DNA from: Shinisaurus crocodilurus
Lineage: Eukaryota > Chordata > Lepidosauria > Squamata > Shinisauridae
DNA length: 64,000 bases
Direction of reading: 5' to 3'
Assembly (NCBI GenBank): GCA_021292165.1
Contig: CM037880.1
Coordinates: 225,896,467-225,960,466 of the forward strand
The notes under the pieces are model-generated. The model was not told the DNA's origin, made no database searches, and saw nothing but the letters and a program-made list of their open reading frames with translations. Position numbers and translations under genes: made by a program. Below are positions 31,726-43,610 of this stretch, in pieces; position 1 is the first letter of the stretch; the number at the start of each line of letters is the position of its first letter.

Positions 31726-33239
31726 ACCCCCAAACAGATTCCTCACTCACCCCCCTAGCAAGCACCTGTGAACGCCAGCTGTAAGCTGACCCTAAGTTCG
31801 TCGTGAAGTCAGGAATATGGCAAGTAACTGTTTTACACTGTATTCATTTCGGTGGTGCTTCTTTTGCCATATGTAACAGTGCATTTTTCACTCCTCTGCT
31901 CCAGCTTGTCCCGTTATGGACTCAAGCAACACCCTCAGTCATGGTAGGCAATGAGTTACTCAGGCTTTTCCTCGGATCACCAATCCTGGGCAGGAAGAAT
32001 GAAGATGAAATTCAGTTTAAGGTAGACCTAGAAACAGTAATCCCCGTTAGGATATTGTCAACTAGTATGTTTTGTGTGGTATCTCTTTCGGGGATGTCCT
32101 GGGATTTCATTCTCACATGGGACTGAACCTTTCCACATCTTAAAAACAAAACATGTTCCCCATTGTGGAGATTGAAAGGTGCCTTCCCCTTCATTTCAGT
32201 TCCAAAGCCCCCCCCCCCGCCCCCGGACAGCCCCACCGTCAGTGTGTAACCCGACACGCAGCACAGAGCTGGGGTTTACAGCAGCAACTTTAGCAGCTGC
32301 TGAAGAAGACCCACACTCCAAGGTGGAGGCTCAGCTGGAAGCTGGGGTTGACATCCGACTGGCCAACTTCCCCTATAGGGAGATGCCTCCCAAGCCCCCT
32401 CTTCACAGGGGTAGCTCAGATTAGAACTGGCATACACACATGCCTTGCAATGTCTCCTCATGATGATGGCTCAGCTTAGAGCTGTTGATCACACATGCCT
32501 ACCAGGTCTAATCTTCTTGGGGCTCAGCTCGGAGGCAGGGTGCTCAATGCTTGTGAACCCTGGCCAGAAGAGCGAGTGGTCAAGCAGAACGGCCTGAGCA
32601 CTGCTTTGGCACATGCTGTCTATGTGGAGAGGGAGTATACCTGCATGTTAGGATTATGGTCACGCCTCAGGTTAGGGGTAGAGTTAGGAAATGCTGTATG
32701 TCTGGGGCCTGGAGCTAGCTTCGATTTGGGAAGAACGGGTGAGTACCAGTAATTAGGTGCTGGGGATTAGTGACTTGGGATTAGGTAGAATTTTGTTTTT
32801 TAGGTAGAATTTTTGTATTTGAATGATGGCATGCTATGACAAAATGTATATACCCAAGTGTGAAATACCATTACAGAAAGCTGTTTCAAATCTACTGATT
32901 TTCTTTCTAATACAGAAGCTAGCTAACCTATCTCTAATACAGGGATCATACTGTATCTTAAGAAAGACAAATAAAATGTGTTCATCAGCCCCGAAGAAAC
33001 CTTTTCCCGATAAGTCTTTTAATTTAACAATTACATTCTCAACTAAATAAACCTTGTTTGTCTCCATGTTAGGTAGTGCCTGGAGTGCCCCCGGCAATCG
33101 AGGGGCAAAACGTCTTTCATTACGCAACGGCATCCTTCCCTTGTCAATTGCACTGAATAATTTCATTCCATTGTTAATTCACTTTAGTGAAACTTCTACA
33201 TTATATAATTGCTGGCTTTTAAGTTATTTCGGGCTGTGC
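31726..33239. other. No recognised gene
   Basis: Overlapping short frames only. A C-run is at 32210-32218. The stretch 32240-32760 is CT/GA-mixed with no assigned family. Confidence 0.35.
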
Positions 33240-33600
33240 TAGAAGACGGGCCAGGAAGAGGTTGGCAAATCAAGCTTCCTTTTGCCGGTCTCGTAATCGA
33301 CAAAAAGTAGGCTTTTCTGAGGGCTAACTTCTTTAGATGGCTCTTCATAGAGATGGGGTTTGCATAGTGGGATGCTCAGGTAGTCATTTGGGAGTTGTTT
33401 CTGGCACAAAACCTGCATCTGATCACCCCTTGTGTTTCAGGAAGTAATACTGGGCTCGTTTGGGCAAGATGGCTCTTGGAGGAAGACTGAATGCATCCCT
33501 CCTCAATCTATGTGTCAGGTAAGATGGTCCTTTACAAGATTCTTCCCATTCCACATTCCTGGCTGCAAATGGAGTGGTGTGGTTTCTGATGGGTCACTGC
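33240..33600 (+). repeat. Repeat unit B, 5' segment (homologous to 19890-20423)
   Basis: The same landmarks as unit A but without the two insertions. It preserves the empty site for 20144-20312 and has CAGGTAAG at about 33517, where unit A has CAGGTGAG. The stretch 33601-34549 that follows shows no further clear homology and no gene. Confidence 0.6.
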
Positions 33601-34549
33601 CTGTTCTTCGAATGACTTTGAGGTATTTCCTCAGCTCACGGTAAGGTTCCGTTGCCAACAAAATTGCCTCTGAACTAGTTATGACAAGGTCTGGGGCTTG
33701 GCTAAATGAGGGGTATCCCCCCCCCCTTGCAGAGGTTTATTCTTGTGGTGGAAGTGGTAAGTTCCCCCTAGCCTCTGGTTTTATACAATTGGCTTCTATT
33801 GAGACTGCTCTTGGTGCTGGTCAATAGTAATTCTTATAAAAACAATGCCCCACCAAACAGAGGAATTGTATAACGAGGCAAATTATCTCTCCAAGGTGTG
33901 CCCTGTAGCATTTGTATCCCCTTTTTGTAAATGGCTCTTGTAAATCCGCTCCAGAACTTGGCTGCCCCTAGAATAGTAAGATGTGGGCCTTGACATGTTT
34001 GTGAGTTCATCAGGGATGCGTCTGTTAGAGCTCCCATGAAGTTAAAATAGTGGGTCTCCATCTTGGTAGTAATTTCTGTTTAATGAGATGTGGAGATCCA
34101 GGCTTCCTCAAGCGTGGGCTAGTGGAATGGTGTATCTGGAGAAAGCTCAGCAAAGTAAGATCTGAGGAATGTGACAGCAGTGCTTGCAGGAAAACCCCAC
34201 CGGCTATCATCGTCCAATCTGTAAAATATTGCTAGGCGATAGAAGCCTCTGAGTCCCGGGCTGCAGGGGCTGTACCATAGCGGGTAATAAAATGTAGCAA
34301 GACACTTCTAGTTCAGAAAACATTTGGAAGAGAACCTTTCCTCTAGGGTGAGATATTTGTTCAGCTTTGCAAGCAATATAGTGGCAGCCATTTGTGTGCC
34401 AGCTCCTCCGATGCCCTCCTACCACCACCCCGCCACCTGTTACTCAGCACAGTCTTGCAGCTGCAGAAACAAGATCTGCAATACTGTGTTTTGTAAAAAG
34501 ATCATTTACATGGTAAAACTAAAGCGATAGTCATGGGAAAACAAGCAGG

Positions 34550-36420
34550 AGAGGATATTGCTGGTTGGTGCTTGGACCCAGGATCTCATCTGGAAGTAAT
34601 CATGCTGGCATTCTCCGGTTTGGCCATGCCAATTTAACTCAATTTCTCTCTCACCCCACAGGTGCTCTGAAGGACAAGAGGGACAGAACTGGTGTTCTTT
34701 ACTTGATGTTTGGCTGTGTCTCGTCCTGCTCTCTCATTGTCCATTTTGGACCCTGGAGTACCGGCCCTCCCCAGAAGTGTGGGACACACTTCTCTCTTAG
34801 AAGGTGTAAAGATTCCATATGACTAAAGGACAGGAAAGGGTCAACAGGTCTTTGGGTACTTGTGGCTCAATCCACCATGCTTTTCAAACATCTACATGAA
34901 ACTGCCTGGAGAGGTTTTGGGGGGATGTGGGCTGAGACATAACCCGTATGCAGATGACATCCAGCTCTACCTCCCCTTTCCATCCAGTATAAGTGAGGCA
35001 GCTGAAGCTCTGCAGCAGTGCTTGGGCTGGAGAGTGGACAGGATGGGGCCACTGAAGAGACTGCAAACCGAACAAGATGGAGATACTGTTTGTGTGTTGC
35101 CCATCCATCAGGTCAAGTGGCATTCACCCTGTTCTGAGGGCAGGGGGGATACACACCTTAGGGCAAGGTCTGTAGTCTGGGGAGGGTCTTGGATCCATCG
35201 TTGTCAGCAGAGGCACAGGTGGCCCTCAGCGGCTCAGAGTGGCTTTTTATCAGCTTAGGTCAGTGACGGCAGCACCAGAGGTTCTGGCCTACGACTCCCA
35301 TGCTTCCTCAGCATTGGCTGTGCTGGTCGAAGCTGATGGGAGTTGTAGGCTGAAGCACTTGGTGGGCCACAGGTTGGCTTGTGCAACTATGACTTAACGT
35401 GGACAGGGAAGACCCCTTTTGAGACATTGAAAAACCAAGGTCAAGTGTAACATAACAGGGATTTTAGCTGTGGTCACAATTTATTTCTTTGTTTTATTCT
35501 TGTTTTTGTTTTTATTTTTTTGTATTTACTTTACCTTTAATGCACCCAGTAACCAAGTTGTTTAGGCAGTATAGAAACTATAAAAAAAAACCCTAACATA
35601 TAAACTTTAAAAGAGAATAAAACAATATAGAATAAAATGAAACCAGCAGGAATGAATATAACCATTCCAGTAAATCAAATTAAACGAGCCGCATAAGAAA
35701 GTACTACAGTCACTAACTAGGTGTGTAATAAATGATAATACTAAAAAACAGTTCTTTAACAGGCAGTGCTCTGAGCCTCCAGGCCACCTATGCCTCTAGT
35801 GACGAGGACAGTTGTGAGAGTGCTCCCAAACTAAGCACCCGCTCTTTTAGGGGGACTGCCACCCCCTCCAGAACAGGGTGGATGCCGCATAACCAGGCAG
35901 ATGGACTTGACCTCGAATGGTTCTCCATTTGTCTGGACTGAACCTTGGTTGGCCCTCATCCTGCCAATCTCCTGCCCAAGCACTGGTTCAGAGGTTCAGC
36001 TGCCTCAGCTGGGTTCGAGGGAAAGGAGAGGTAGAGCTGGGTGTCATCTGCATACCGATTACATCTCGGCCCAAGTCCCGGCTAACCTCTCCCAACAGTT
36101 TCATGTAGATGTTGAAAAGCATGTTGGATAACTGGAGCTCTGTTTCTCCCTGTAGCAAAACCACCAAGGTACAGAGGTATAATCTTCTGGCATCACCTTC
36201 TGGAATCAGCTGTCCATGAAGGAGCAGAACCTGTGTGATGCACTACTCGCACATCCCAATTCAGCAGCTTGCCGAGAAGGATACTGTGATCGATGATATT
36301 GAATGTTGCAAGGAAATACACAGGATGGCAGTCCCCCTGACCATCTTTTCCCGGCAGTGGCTTACAAACATTCACGACTGAAAGGAATTACATTTATGTC
36401 CTCAATGGCAAACTTGCATA
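34550..36420 (+). repeat. Composite fold-back unit B
   Basis: Homologous to unit A in the same order: 5' block (34550-34870), plus-strand LINE RT piece (34870-35258) with NPYADDIQLYLPF, MITE (35275-35385), AT-rich loop (35420-35750) and minus-strand RT piece (35760-36375). The minus arm reads IIDHSILLGKLLNWDVRV on the minus strand, the RT motif-A region. Arms of about 380-600 bp could pair into a long hairpin. Confidence 0.7.
34860..35258 (+). pseudogene. L2-like LINE reverse-transcriptase fragment
   Basis: The 132-residue frame contains NIYMKLPGEVLGGCGLRHN and YADDIQLYLPF, the RT catalytic box with both aspartates, then SEAAEALQQCLGW. The conserved fold stops after about residue 60 and the rest is out of frame. 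It is the plus arm of fold-back unit B. Confidence 0.75.
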
Positions 36421-36487
36421 GTACCATGCCTCACGACGGTTATTCCACTCCAGTAACAGTGCGCAGGCGTGTGCCCATTCCCATCCT

Positions 36488-36656
36488 GCCTATAAGCAAC
36501 ATAGAAGCCCGCAGGCTGACAACAGGTCCCATCTAGCTCAGGACCAGCTGGCCCGTACTGGCCAGGGCTCTTCTGCAGAGGTCCATCCCTCATCTTCCAT
36601 GCAGAGCCTTTAACGGGAGACATCGGTGATTGAACCTGGTTCCTTTTTAATCCTCC
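36488..36656 (-). mobile_element. tRNA-derived SINE, second family
   Basis: On the minus strand it keeps the body AGGGATGGACCTCTGCAGAA, GAGCCCTGGCCAGTACGGGC and CTGAGCTAGATGGGACC; the head near 36640 (CCAGGTTCAATCACC) is a B-box remnant. The same family is found in plus orientation at 46453-46650. Confidence 0.65.
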
Positions 36657-37839
36657 CCTAAGCTATACCTCCCCATTTTGCTAGCCTTTGTTTAAGTAAG
36701 TGAAGTTGTTGTGTTCCAGTAACTGAAACAGATATGCGGAATTTGCAGCATGCATAGAAATTATCCGAAATCCTGGTAGGGTGTATATATTCTAATTTAG
36801 CCTGATTTTTAGCCAGATCTTGAAGTTTCTTCTTGTCATGTTTTGAATGCCAAGTGCTATATGATTTCCTAATAAAACAACCCTCTTTGTAATACCAAAC
36901 CACCCCTGCCTCTTGTGCCACCTGTGCCAACCTCAATACTTTATGTCTCTGGGGGGTAGGTGTGGCTGAGAGAGATGGCTTGGGATGTGGCAGTGATGCC
37001 AAATGCCTTTTCAAAGAGGGATGCTGGTAAGTCCCCCGAAGGCTTTTCATTCGAGGTGAACTGGGGTTTTTGGAATTCTGGGGGCCAAATGAGAGAAGGC
37101 CCTGCTCACCAGGCTGATGTACAGCCGAGTCCAAGAATCTGCTGAGGTACCCTGTGGTCTTGTGCCAAGTAAGGCTGCAATCCTGTGTATATGTACTTCC
37201 AGGAGTAAGCCCCATTGAATTCAGTGGGTTTACTTTTGAATAGATGGGTACAGGGTCACTCTGTTAATCTTTAAAATGTTAAAAGAGGACTCCTTGTTTT
37301 GCTGCAAAACATACTCTCAGGGATGCCTCTGAAGTTGGTTCGAACCAGGTTTTAATGGAAGAGTTCTACTGATACAGTGTTGATGGCTCGTTCTGTTTTT
37401 GTGTTTCTAAGAAGTCAGATTGCATTCAGTATTGCAGTGTGCCACTGAGTTTTGAACAGAAATCTGACATACAGATATTTTGGATAAATCTGTAGGTATG
37501 TCCCCAGTATGTTGCTTGGGAAAGGTCATGCCTGCTGGAGCTGGAGTTTGTGGCCACTTTCCTCCTCCCGTTGGGTCTGAGTCGCCCTTTCCTGCTGGGC
37601 GGTGAGATGCCAGAGGTGCTATGCTGGGGATTGGGAAAGCACCCGGGTGCCCAGAAGTCTGGAGAGCCAAAGGTTTGCTTCTGGAACACCTTTGGCTCCA
37701 GGTTTCTAGCAGGGATGGCCTACCACTTTTTAAAGAGCACTTTACAAGTGCATCCAATTACAACTGCCTCATCGCAGGTTCTTTTGGGGGCAATTGCACA
37801 AATGTTTTTTAAACATTGCATTTTACTGTGAAATGCTGG
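36657..37839. other. Non-coding; palindromic MITE at 37168-37262
   Basis: The MITE reads AAGGCTGCAATCCTGTG at its left end and is palindromic around GTAAGCCCCATTGAATTC / AGTGGGTTTAC. A 185-residue minus-strand frame (36658-37215) overlaps this MITE and has no family motif, so it is considered chance. The rest is unassigned. Confidence 0.5.
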
Positions 37840-39785
37840 GACGATGTTTAAAAAGTTATCTACCCCTCCTGTAATTGTGTGAGTTGCTTGGTGGGGCACC
37901 AGCATGGTGGAAGGTCACACAAATTAACTTTAGCCCAAAGAACTGTGATGATAAGCTGACAACCACTTGTCTATTGCAAGAATTCAACTCTCTTGCATGG
38001 AAGCTGTTGGGGCACCTTCAGTCAGTACTTCAGTGTGAAAAGGAACTAATGAGTCCTATATGTATTTCATTTCTCCTCACATGAAAAACATTAATTACAA
38101 GTTTGAAATAGCCAAGTTGCCTAATATTGTATTTGCAGTTGGCATCCGTCCAGCCATTATCACTAAAGCAATGCCAAATTTTTTGGTTCTGGAAATCTCC
38201 CCCCCGCATCACTGGTTGGGGTAAGAGTCCAGTCATCCCCACAAAGCGGTGGTGCATGAGAACATGCCCTTGTCTGGCATGGAGAGAGGAGTCTGCAGGA
38301 GGAGCTGTGCTTCGGGCCAGAGGAGGAGTGTGCTGGCAAACAGGTGCCGCACATGCAGTTCCACAGCCAGAATTGGCACCCAGGGCTGTGCATGCACCCA
38401 GCCCTGTCAGGTAGATGGAAATCATGCAAGTTTTATTCTTGCAATGGGAAGCAGGAACCTGCACCCCACCAGCAGGGTAAACAAAGGTAGGAATTTAAAA
38501 AAGCTTTCCTCACGTTATCTGTCTCAAAACCCCCACCAGAATTTAATACAAACTTGTTAAAGCAGCCTTCGCTAACTTGATGCCCTCCACATATTAGGAC
38601 TACACCTCCCAGCATTCCTGACAGTGGGGGCTGATGGGAGTTGAATTCCAAAATATCTTGAGGGCACCTAGTGGTGCAAGGCTGTGTTAGAGCCTACCAT
38701 GGAGATGCTTTTCACACAGCCATCTGCTCAGCACATTGCTGTGCCATCTCTGCTCGTGGAGCACATTGCTGTGCCATGCACGCCGCATCGGGGCAGGCTC
38801 CTCCATGCCCCACCCCCTTGGCACAGTGAGTGAAGGGCCTGCTTGTCAAATCCACAAGCAGCTTAGAGGCTGGTGATTTCTGCCTTGGAAGAGCTGCACC
38901 AGAAACCCCCTCAACTGGATGGAGATTCACCTTGAAGGGGAGGACGTGAAGCATTAGCTAGGCTGTAGACCCTTTTATGTGCTGCTGCACTTTCAGAGTA
39001 CATTGAAAAAAGTTATTGATGTGGAGAGGGCTTTACTTGTTGAAATTGGTTTGTGCCACGAACACCAATGAACAAGTTTCATTCTCCAAATTGTGAATGC
39101 CACTGCTAGTCTGCGTCATGAGGTTGTTGTCAGGGCTGGCAAATGTCTGCACAAGCAATCGGGATGATGGGCCTCCCAGGAACCTTTCAACTCTGAATCT
39201 GCGGTTGTAATCCCATCCAGCTTGATCTTGGTCTAGGTGCTCGTCCTGTGCAGCCTACCTTACATGGTCGTCGTGAGGACAAAGTGTGTGTGGGAAGGGG
39301 GAACTATCCATCACCATGAGCTTCTTGGAGGAAGGGGTGGGATATAAATGTAGGTAGCAAATGTCTTATGTGGATTAAGATCCAAGTTAGTGAGGAGATA
39401 AAGTAACGGCTCTCTTGTTTGTGGCGGAGGGGATAAACGGCTCTCTTGTTGTGGCGGAGGGGTGGTGCCCGAGAACAGCGGTGTTGCAATGCTAGTTCTT
39501 CACCATTGATTTCTATGGGCGGGTCTCCCTTCTGTCTGCTCTGGAGTCCTGGAAGGATGGATGCCTCCTTTTCTCTCCTCTGCTGCCCTCTGCTGGACGA
39601 AGACTTGTGGGCACTCACGACGCCCGCGAAGGGTGAAACTGCCCCCCCCTTCGCTCCCGCCTGCATTCAGTAGAAGACGGCGACGCCCACGCGCAGACGC
39701 CCACCGCCCTGCCGCGGTCCCCCGCCATCCTAGGACTGACAGGGAGCGAGGGCGCCGTTTCGGTGGAGCAGAGGGAAGGAAGAAG
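37840..39785 (-). repeat. Dispersed repeat unit, copy 2 (inverted partner at 7340-8640)
   Basis: The longer copy of the pair. Relative to copy 1 it retains about 300 bp at 38045-38340 and about 330 bp at 38830-39200, so copy 1 suffered deletions. It contains the shared MITE (38575-38665), the shared SINE remnant (about 39220-39360) and the CTCF-type motif (39581-39596). On its right it continues into the promoter-like block at 39786. Confidence 0.75.
39581..39596 (-). promoter_or_regulatory. CTCF-type motif
   Basis: The minus strand reads CCAGCAGAGGGCAGCA, matching all 16 positions of CCASYAGRKGGCRSYR. It is the homologue of the motif at 7544-7559 and points towards it. Confidence 0.6.
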
Positions 39786-40560
39786 CTGCGACGCCGGGCA
39801 GCCATGCTAGGCGTGAGGGGGGGGGCACAACTCCCCGCGAGGGAGGGAGGGAGGGAGGGAGGGGAGGAAGCCACCGCGAGTCTTCTGCTTGCCGGCAGCC
39901 GCGCTGCGCGTGCCGGGGGAGGGGGCGACTTCCCGCTGGCAGCAGCGCGTTTCCTCCAGGTGGGAGTGACGAGGGGTTGGAAGTGGCTGAGGCGATGCTT
40001 CCCGCCCGAAGCGGAGAGAGGGGAACCTGTACAGCAGCTAGGTGTTTTTTTAATTTATTTTTGTGGTTTCTCATTGATACTCCCATCCCCTCAGTTTGTT
40101 CTCGGAAAGCCTCTGCTGTTCTTTTAGCAAATGCTCAGGGTACGTTCCCAAGTGTTCCGGTCCTGACTTCCCGCGTTTTAGGTGTTTAAAATGGGCAGCC
40201 TCGCTCGTGACTGGCACTTCAAACCGAGGGCCCTCCCTCACCGGGGTAACTTGAGCAAGACCCAGTTTTGGTTTTGTGGGGCGGCGCGGCGGCGGCACAC
40301 GCAGGTCGCTGAGGGGCCTCGTCCTGCCCAGGGATGTTGCAGAGGCAGGTGGGGGCGGGCAGCCCTATGCCTGCCTTCCGCCCCTCCTTTGTGTCCCGGA
40401 GACTTTCCCAACTCGCCTCAGTTTGCCTGTCACGAGATTTGAGGAGGCAACCTAAAGCAGCTGCTGTCTCTGAGGAGAGTGCCCCATCCTGTTCTTTCTA
40501 GGTAGAAACATAACCCAGCAGCACCTTGGAAACAGCGTGGCCCTCCATGTGGTTTGTAAT
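39786..40560. promoter_or_regulatory. CpG-rich block related to 17351-18460
   Basis: Contains two to three degenerate units of the ETS/YY1 minisatellite (GGGCAGCCATGCTAGGCGTG; GGGCGACTTCCCGC; GTGACGAGGGGTTGGAAGTGG) and then a segment shared with 18200-18450 (TTTGTGTCCCGGAGACTTTC, CCCAACTCGCCTCAGTTTGC, CATCCTGTTCTTTCT). The G-rich (GAGG)n run is at 39840-39862. Long frames here are CpG-driven and carry no motif. Confidence 0.6.
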
Positions 40561-41762
40561 AATATAATAATAATAATAATAATAATCATAATCCTTATCT
40601 CTGCTTTTCTGGGCTTTCACATGAGCTAGAAGGAGAAGCACTACCCAATGTGCTGCTTATATAGATACTGTGAGGGGGGAGAATTATTATAATAATTATA
40701 TTTATTCATAACCTGCCTTTTTTCACATACTTGGAGTCCATGTGGCTCCACAACATTAAAATTTGTACACGTTAAAACACATAATAGGAATGCAAAGTTA
40801 AAATATAATTAAATCAGTATAGTATTAAACGTATATAAATATCAAAGCTAAACAAAAATAACATAGAAGGGTGTTAAATCTATTGCTTTCTTATAGGTGC
40901 CATTCCAGCCTCTTGGGAAGGGAGTCCCAGAGTGTTGGAGCAACCACCGAGAAGTCCCTTGTGGCATTCTTCAGGCGGAACTTAGAGAACAGCCTGCTCT
41001 GATGATCTCAAAGTACTGGCAGACTCGTAAGTCCTATTCATTTCAATAGGTCAACTCTAAATAGGATTTAATTGTTTGAGTGTGGGGAGGTTTGCACACT
41101 GTTTGCCCCCTTTCTTGCTTAGAAGCTCTTCTAAAGGGCAGGGTTTCTCCCTCCGAACTGCCTTTTGAGATGCTCACAGGCAAGCTACAAGGTGGAGGTT
41201 GGACTTTCCTTGCTTGTCAAAATAGAAAATCAGGCTGAGGAGGGGGGGATTTGCTTAAGGCAACCCAGTCAGCTGCCCATTGAAAAAGAAAGGGCTTCTG
41301 AATGAGCAGCTCCTCTGCTGCCATCTGGTGGAGGAAGCTTGAAATTGCTCTGCAGTCTTTTAATGGTTTTCAAAACGTTCTAATATCAAAATTGTTTTCA
41401 TAAAATGGTTGTAAAAATGGTTTTAAAATAATTAATATATTAAAGCTTTTTTAAGCGTAAGAGGGCAAGAAAGAGGACAGCTCTTTTCCTTTGCCCCTCC
41501 TATTTTGTTTGAAGGGGCAATTATGAAAGGAGAACAACCAGCCTGCACATCTCTCTGTATTGAAGCATCTTCCATCATCATGACAGTGCATTAAATTGTG
41601 TTGTGTAAATGCTGTGTGGATCCAGTATTGGATCGAAACCTGTGCCTTCCAGGAGTTCTCCCTCTCTGTGTCCTTGTTTTCCTTTTGGGGAAGGGGAGTG
41701 GGCCAGAGGGCAAAGGCCACTCTTAGACATGAATTTGGAGGTGGTTTACGTAAGGAAAGATT
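40561..41762. other. LINE 3'-region fragment and unassigned sequence
   Basis: An (ATA)n tract (40559-40590) is followed by an L2-like LINE 3'-region piece at about 40690-41010 (AGGGAGTCCCAGAGTGTTGG, TGATGATCTCAAAG). A third CTCF-type match lies at 41316-41331. No exon seen. Confidence 0.45.
41316..41331 (-). promoter_or_regulatory. CTCF-type motif
   Basis: The minus strand reads CCACCAGATGGCAGCA, a full match to CCASYAGRKGGCRSYR. It lies 1.7 kb from the repeat-borne motif at 39581 and has the same orientation. Confidence 0.55.
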
Positions 41763-41930
41763 TCATAGATTTCATAGATCATCGAGTTGGAAGGAGCCTA
41801 CAAGGCTATCGAGTTAAACCCCCTGCTCAATGCAGGAAAGTAGAGGAGGGGTCTCCCATCCAAGTAACAACCAGGGTTGACCCAGCTTAGCTTTCCACAC
41901 TCGGACAAGCTGAGCCAACATGGCGGCAGT
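41763..41930 (-). mobile_element. 5S rRNA-derived SINE with CR1 tail, copy 2
   Basis: Same structure as 2346-2512. The minus strand has the 5S part (AAAGCTAAGCTGGGTC, CTTGGATGGGAGACC) at 41914-41848 and then the CR1-type end with CATTGAGCAGGGGGTT and CCTTGTAGGCTCCTTCCAAC, closing in GATCTATGAAATCTATGAAA. It preserves GCCGCCATGTTGGCTCAGCT at the 5' side, corresponding to the GCCAT of 5S rRNA. Confidence 0.8.
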
Positions 41931-42015
41931 TTGGTTAAGCAGTTTCCTTTGTTTGTTATCTTCTTTATACTGTGTCCTTGTTTCAGCCTGGGAACCAGTT
42001 GACAGGCAATCATCT

Positions 42016-43060
42016 GTAACACCTGCGAGTAATGGTTATCTGTCTATGCTGAGGCCCAAGGACGCAGCTAATTGGGAGAATTCGGAGAAAGTGCCCACAG
42101 CTGGGTTGGGGGTGGGTGCGTTTGGATAGAAGGCAGAGATTGGTTGGGGCCGGGCTTGAGGCTGCTTGATTGTAAAAAGCATAAAGAGATGAGTTGGAGG
42201 GGAGGATTTGGTCTCCTTAGGATCCCAGTCTCTGCAGTTCCTTCTTGGGAGGTACGGCCAAGAGGCTAGCCATTTTAGCTAGGCCTGGTTTGATCTGGGA
42301 GGTTTTCATTGTCTGAGGACAGGTGACTGACAGAGATGTAAAATTTCCGGAAATTATTGAAGTTATGGAAAAAAACCATTTCCCCCCTGGTTTTTTCTGG
42401 GAAAAAAATGGAAATCTTTGGAAAAATTGAAAAAAAATGCCACATTGGCATGTTGTACAGATTGAAACTTACTCTGTCACTTTAGGAACATAAAATATGA
42501 CTATGTACACTTTGTCTTGGCATAAAATTATCTCAATTGGTATTTTAAAAATAGTGTATTCAAACAATTATTACAAAAGGAATTTACTTTTTTTTTATTT
42601 TAATTTTTATTTGTTAGAAATGGAGAAACAATCTCTTGAACTGTACGGAACCTCTTTGGTTTTGCCAGTTTATGTGGAGCAGGTCAAAAAACAATTTTAA
42701 AAATCTCTAGAAGAAACCATCAACATTAATAACAAATAAAAATATTTGTATTTCCTCTAGTCCTCCACAGAATCAAATCGACGTTAATACTGTGTTTTTA
42801 AAAATTTCTGTCGCTTTTTCCTGGGCCTTCACATCTCTAGTGACTGGGGGTGGGATTAGATTCATTTTTTATCCCTTTCCTTTCCCCTACACTTTCCGAA
42901 CTCATCCTCTTCCTTTTGTTCCATGTAAGGGATTTCTATGTATTTAGCGTATTGGAGACCTTACACTGCCTAACTTTTATTTTTGTCTAATAAAGTCTCC
43001 GTCTTTACAGAGTGTGTTTGTTCATTGCTCTTCTAAGGCTGGCTGGTACCCTGCTGAAGC
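42016..43060 (+). mobile_element. LTR-like retroelement interrupted by a hAT element
   Basis: Tentative start TGTAACACCTGCGAG (42016). It contains GATTGGTTGGGG, a TATA-like GTAAAAAGCATAAAG and AATAAAGTCTCC (about 42990), then GCTGGCTGGTACC about 50 bp later, comparable with the elements at 16011 and 56705. The hAT insertion at 42331-42839 splits it. No coding part is present and the right boundary is uncertain. Confidence 0.4.
42331..42839. mobile_element. Non-autonomous hAT-like element
   Basis: A 509-bp AT-rich unit with terminal inverted repeats CAGAGATGT (left) and TAGAGATGT (right, reverse complement). It is flanked by 8-bp duplications GTGACTGA (42323-42330) and GTGACTGG (42840-42847) with one mismatch. 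The 8-bp target site and CAG-type ends fit hAT. No transposase frame is present. Confidence 0.7.
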
Positions 43061-43190
43061 GTGAAGGAAACCGAGAGGTGGGTGGAGGGTTTGGGATATC
43101 TTGACAGGTAGTGGCAGCTGTCTTCACAGTTTCTCAGAGAGGGTAGGAGGAAGGGGATAGACTAAGGCAGTGTATTTGCTTCCAGCTTCC

Positions 43191-43290
43191 NNNNNNNNNN
43201 NNNNNNNNNNNNNNNNNNNNNNNNNNNNNNNNNNNNNNNNNNNNNNNNNNNNNNNNNNNNNNNNNNNNNNNNNNNNNNNNNNNNNNNNNN
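43191..43290. other. Assembly gap (100 N)
   Basis: Exactly 100 undetermined bases, the usual placeholder for a gap of unknown size. A (TGGA)n run begins directly on the right side. Frames crossing it are artefacts. Confidence 0.98.
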
Positions 43291-43574
43291 TGGATGGATG
43301 GATGGATGGGGCCTCGGGCTGGATGTGGCACCTGGGCAGCACCTGCAGACCCCCTCCCACCACCGGCAGCTCTGGGGCAGAGGAGCCCGTGCTCTGCATG
43401 CAGAAGGCCCCAGGGCACAATGGCTGGTGGAGCCAGCGGGGGAAGGCCCCGGCCAGCCAGAGCCCTGCGTGTCCGTATGACGCGCAGAGCGGAAGGAGCA
43501 GCGAGAAAAGGAAGGAGACAGGAGCCCTGAATGCCGTGGCACGTACCTCTGCGCCAGTGCTGTTGCCAGGCAGG

Positions 43575-43610
<36 letters not shown>

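Noticed and set aside
36658..37215. 185-residue minus-strand frame
   Set aside because: Part of it is translated from the palindromic MITE at 37168; no conserved motif.
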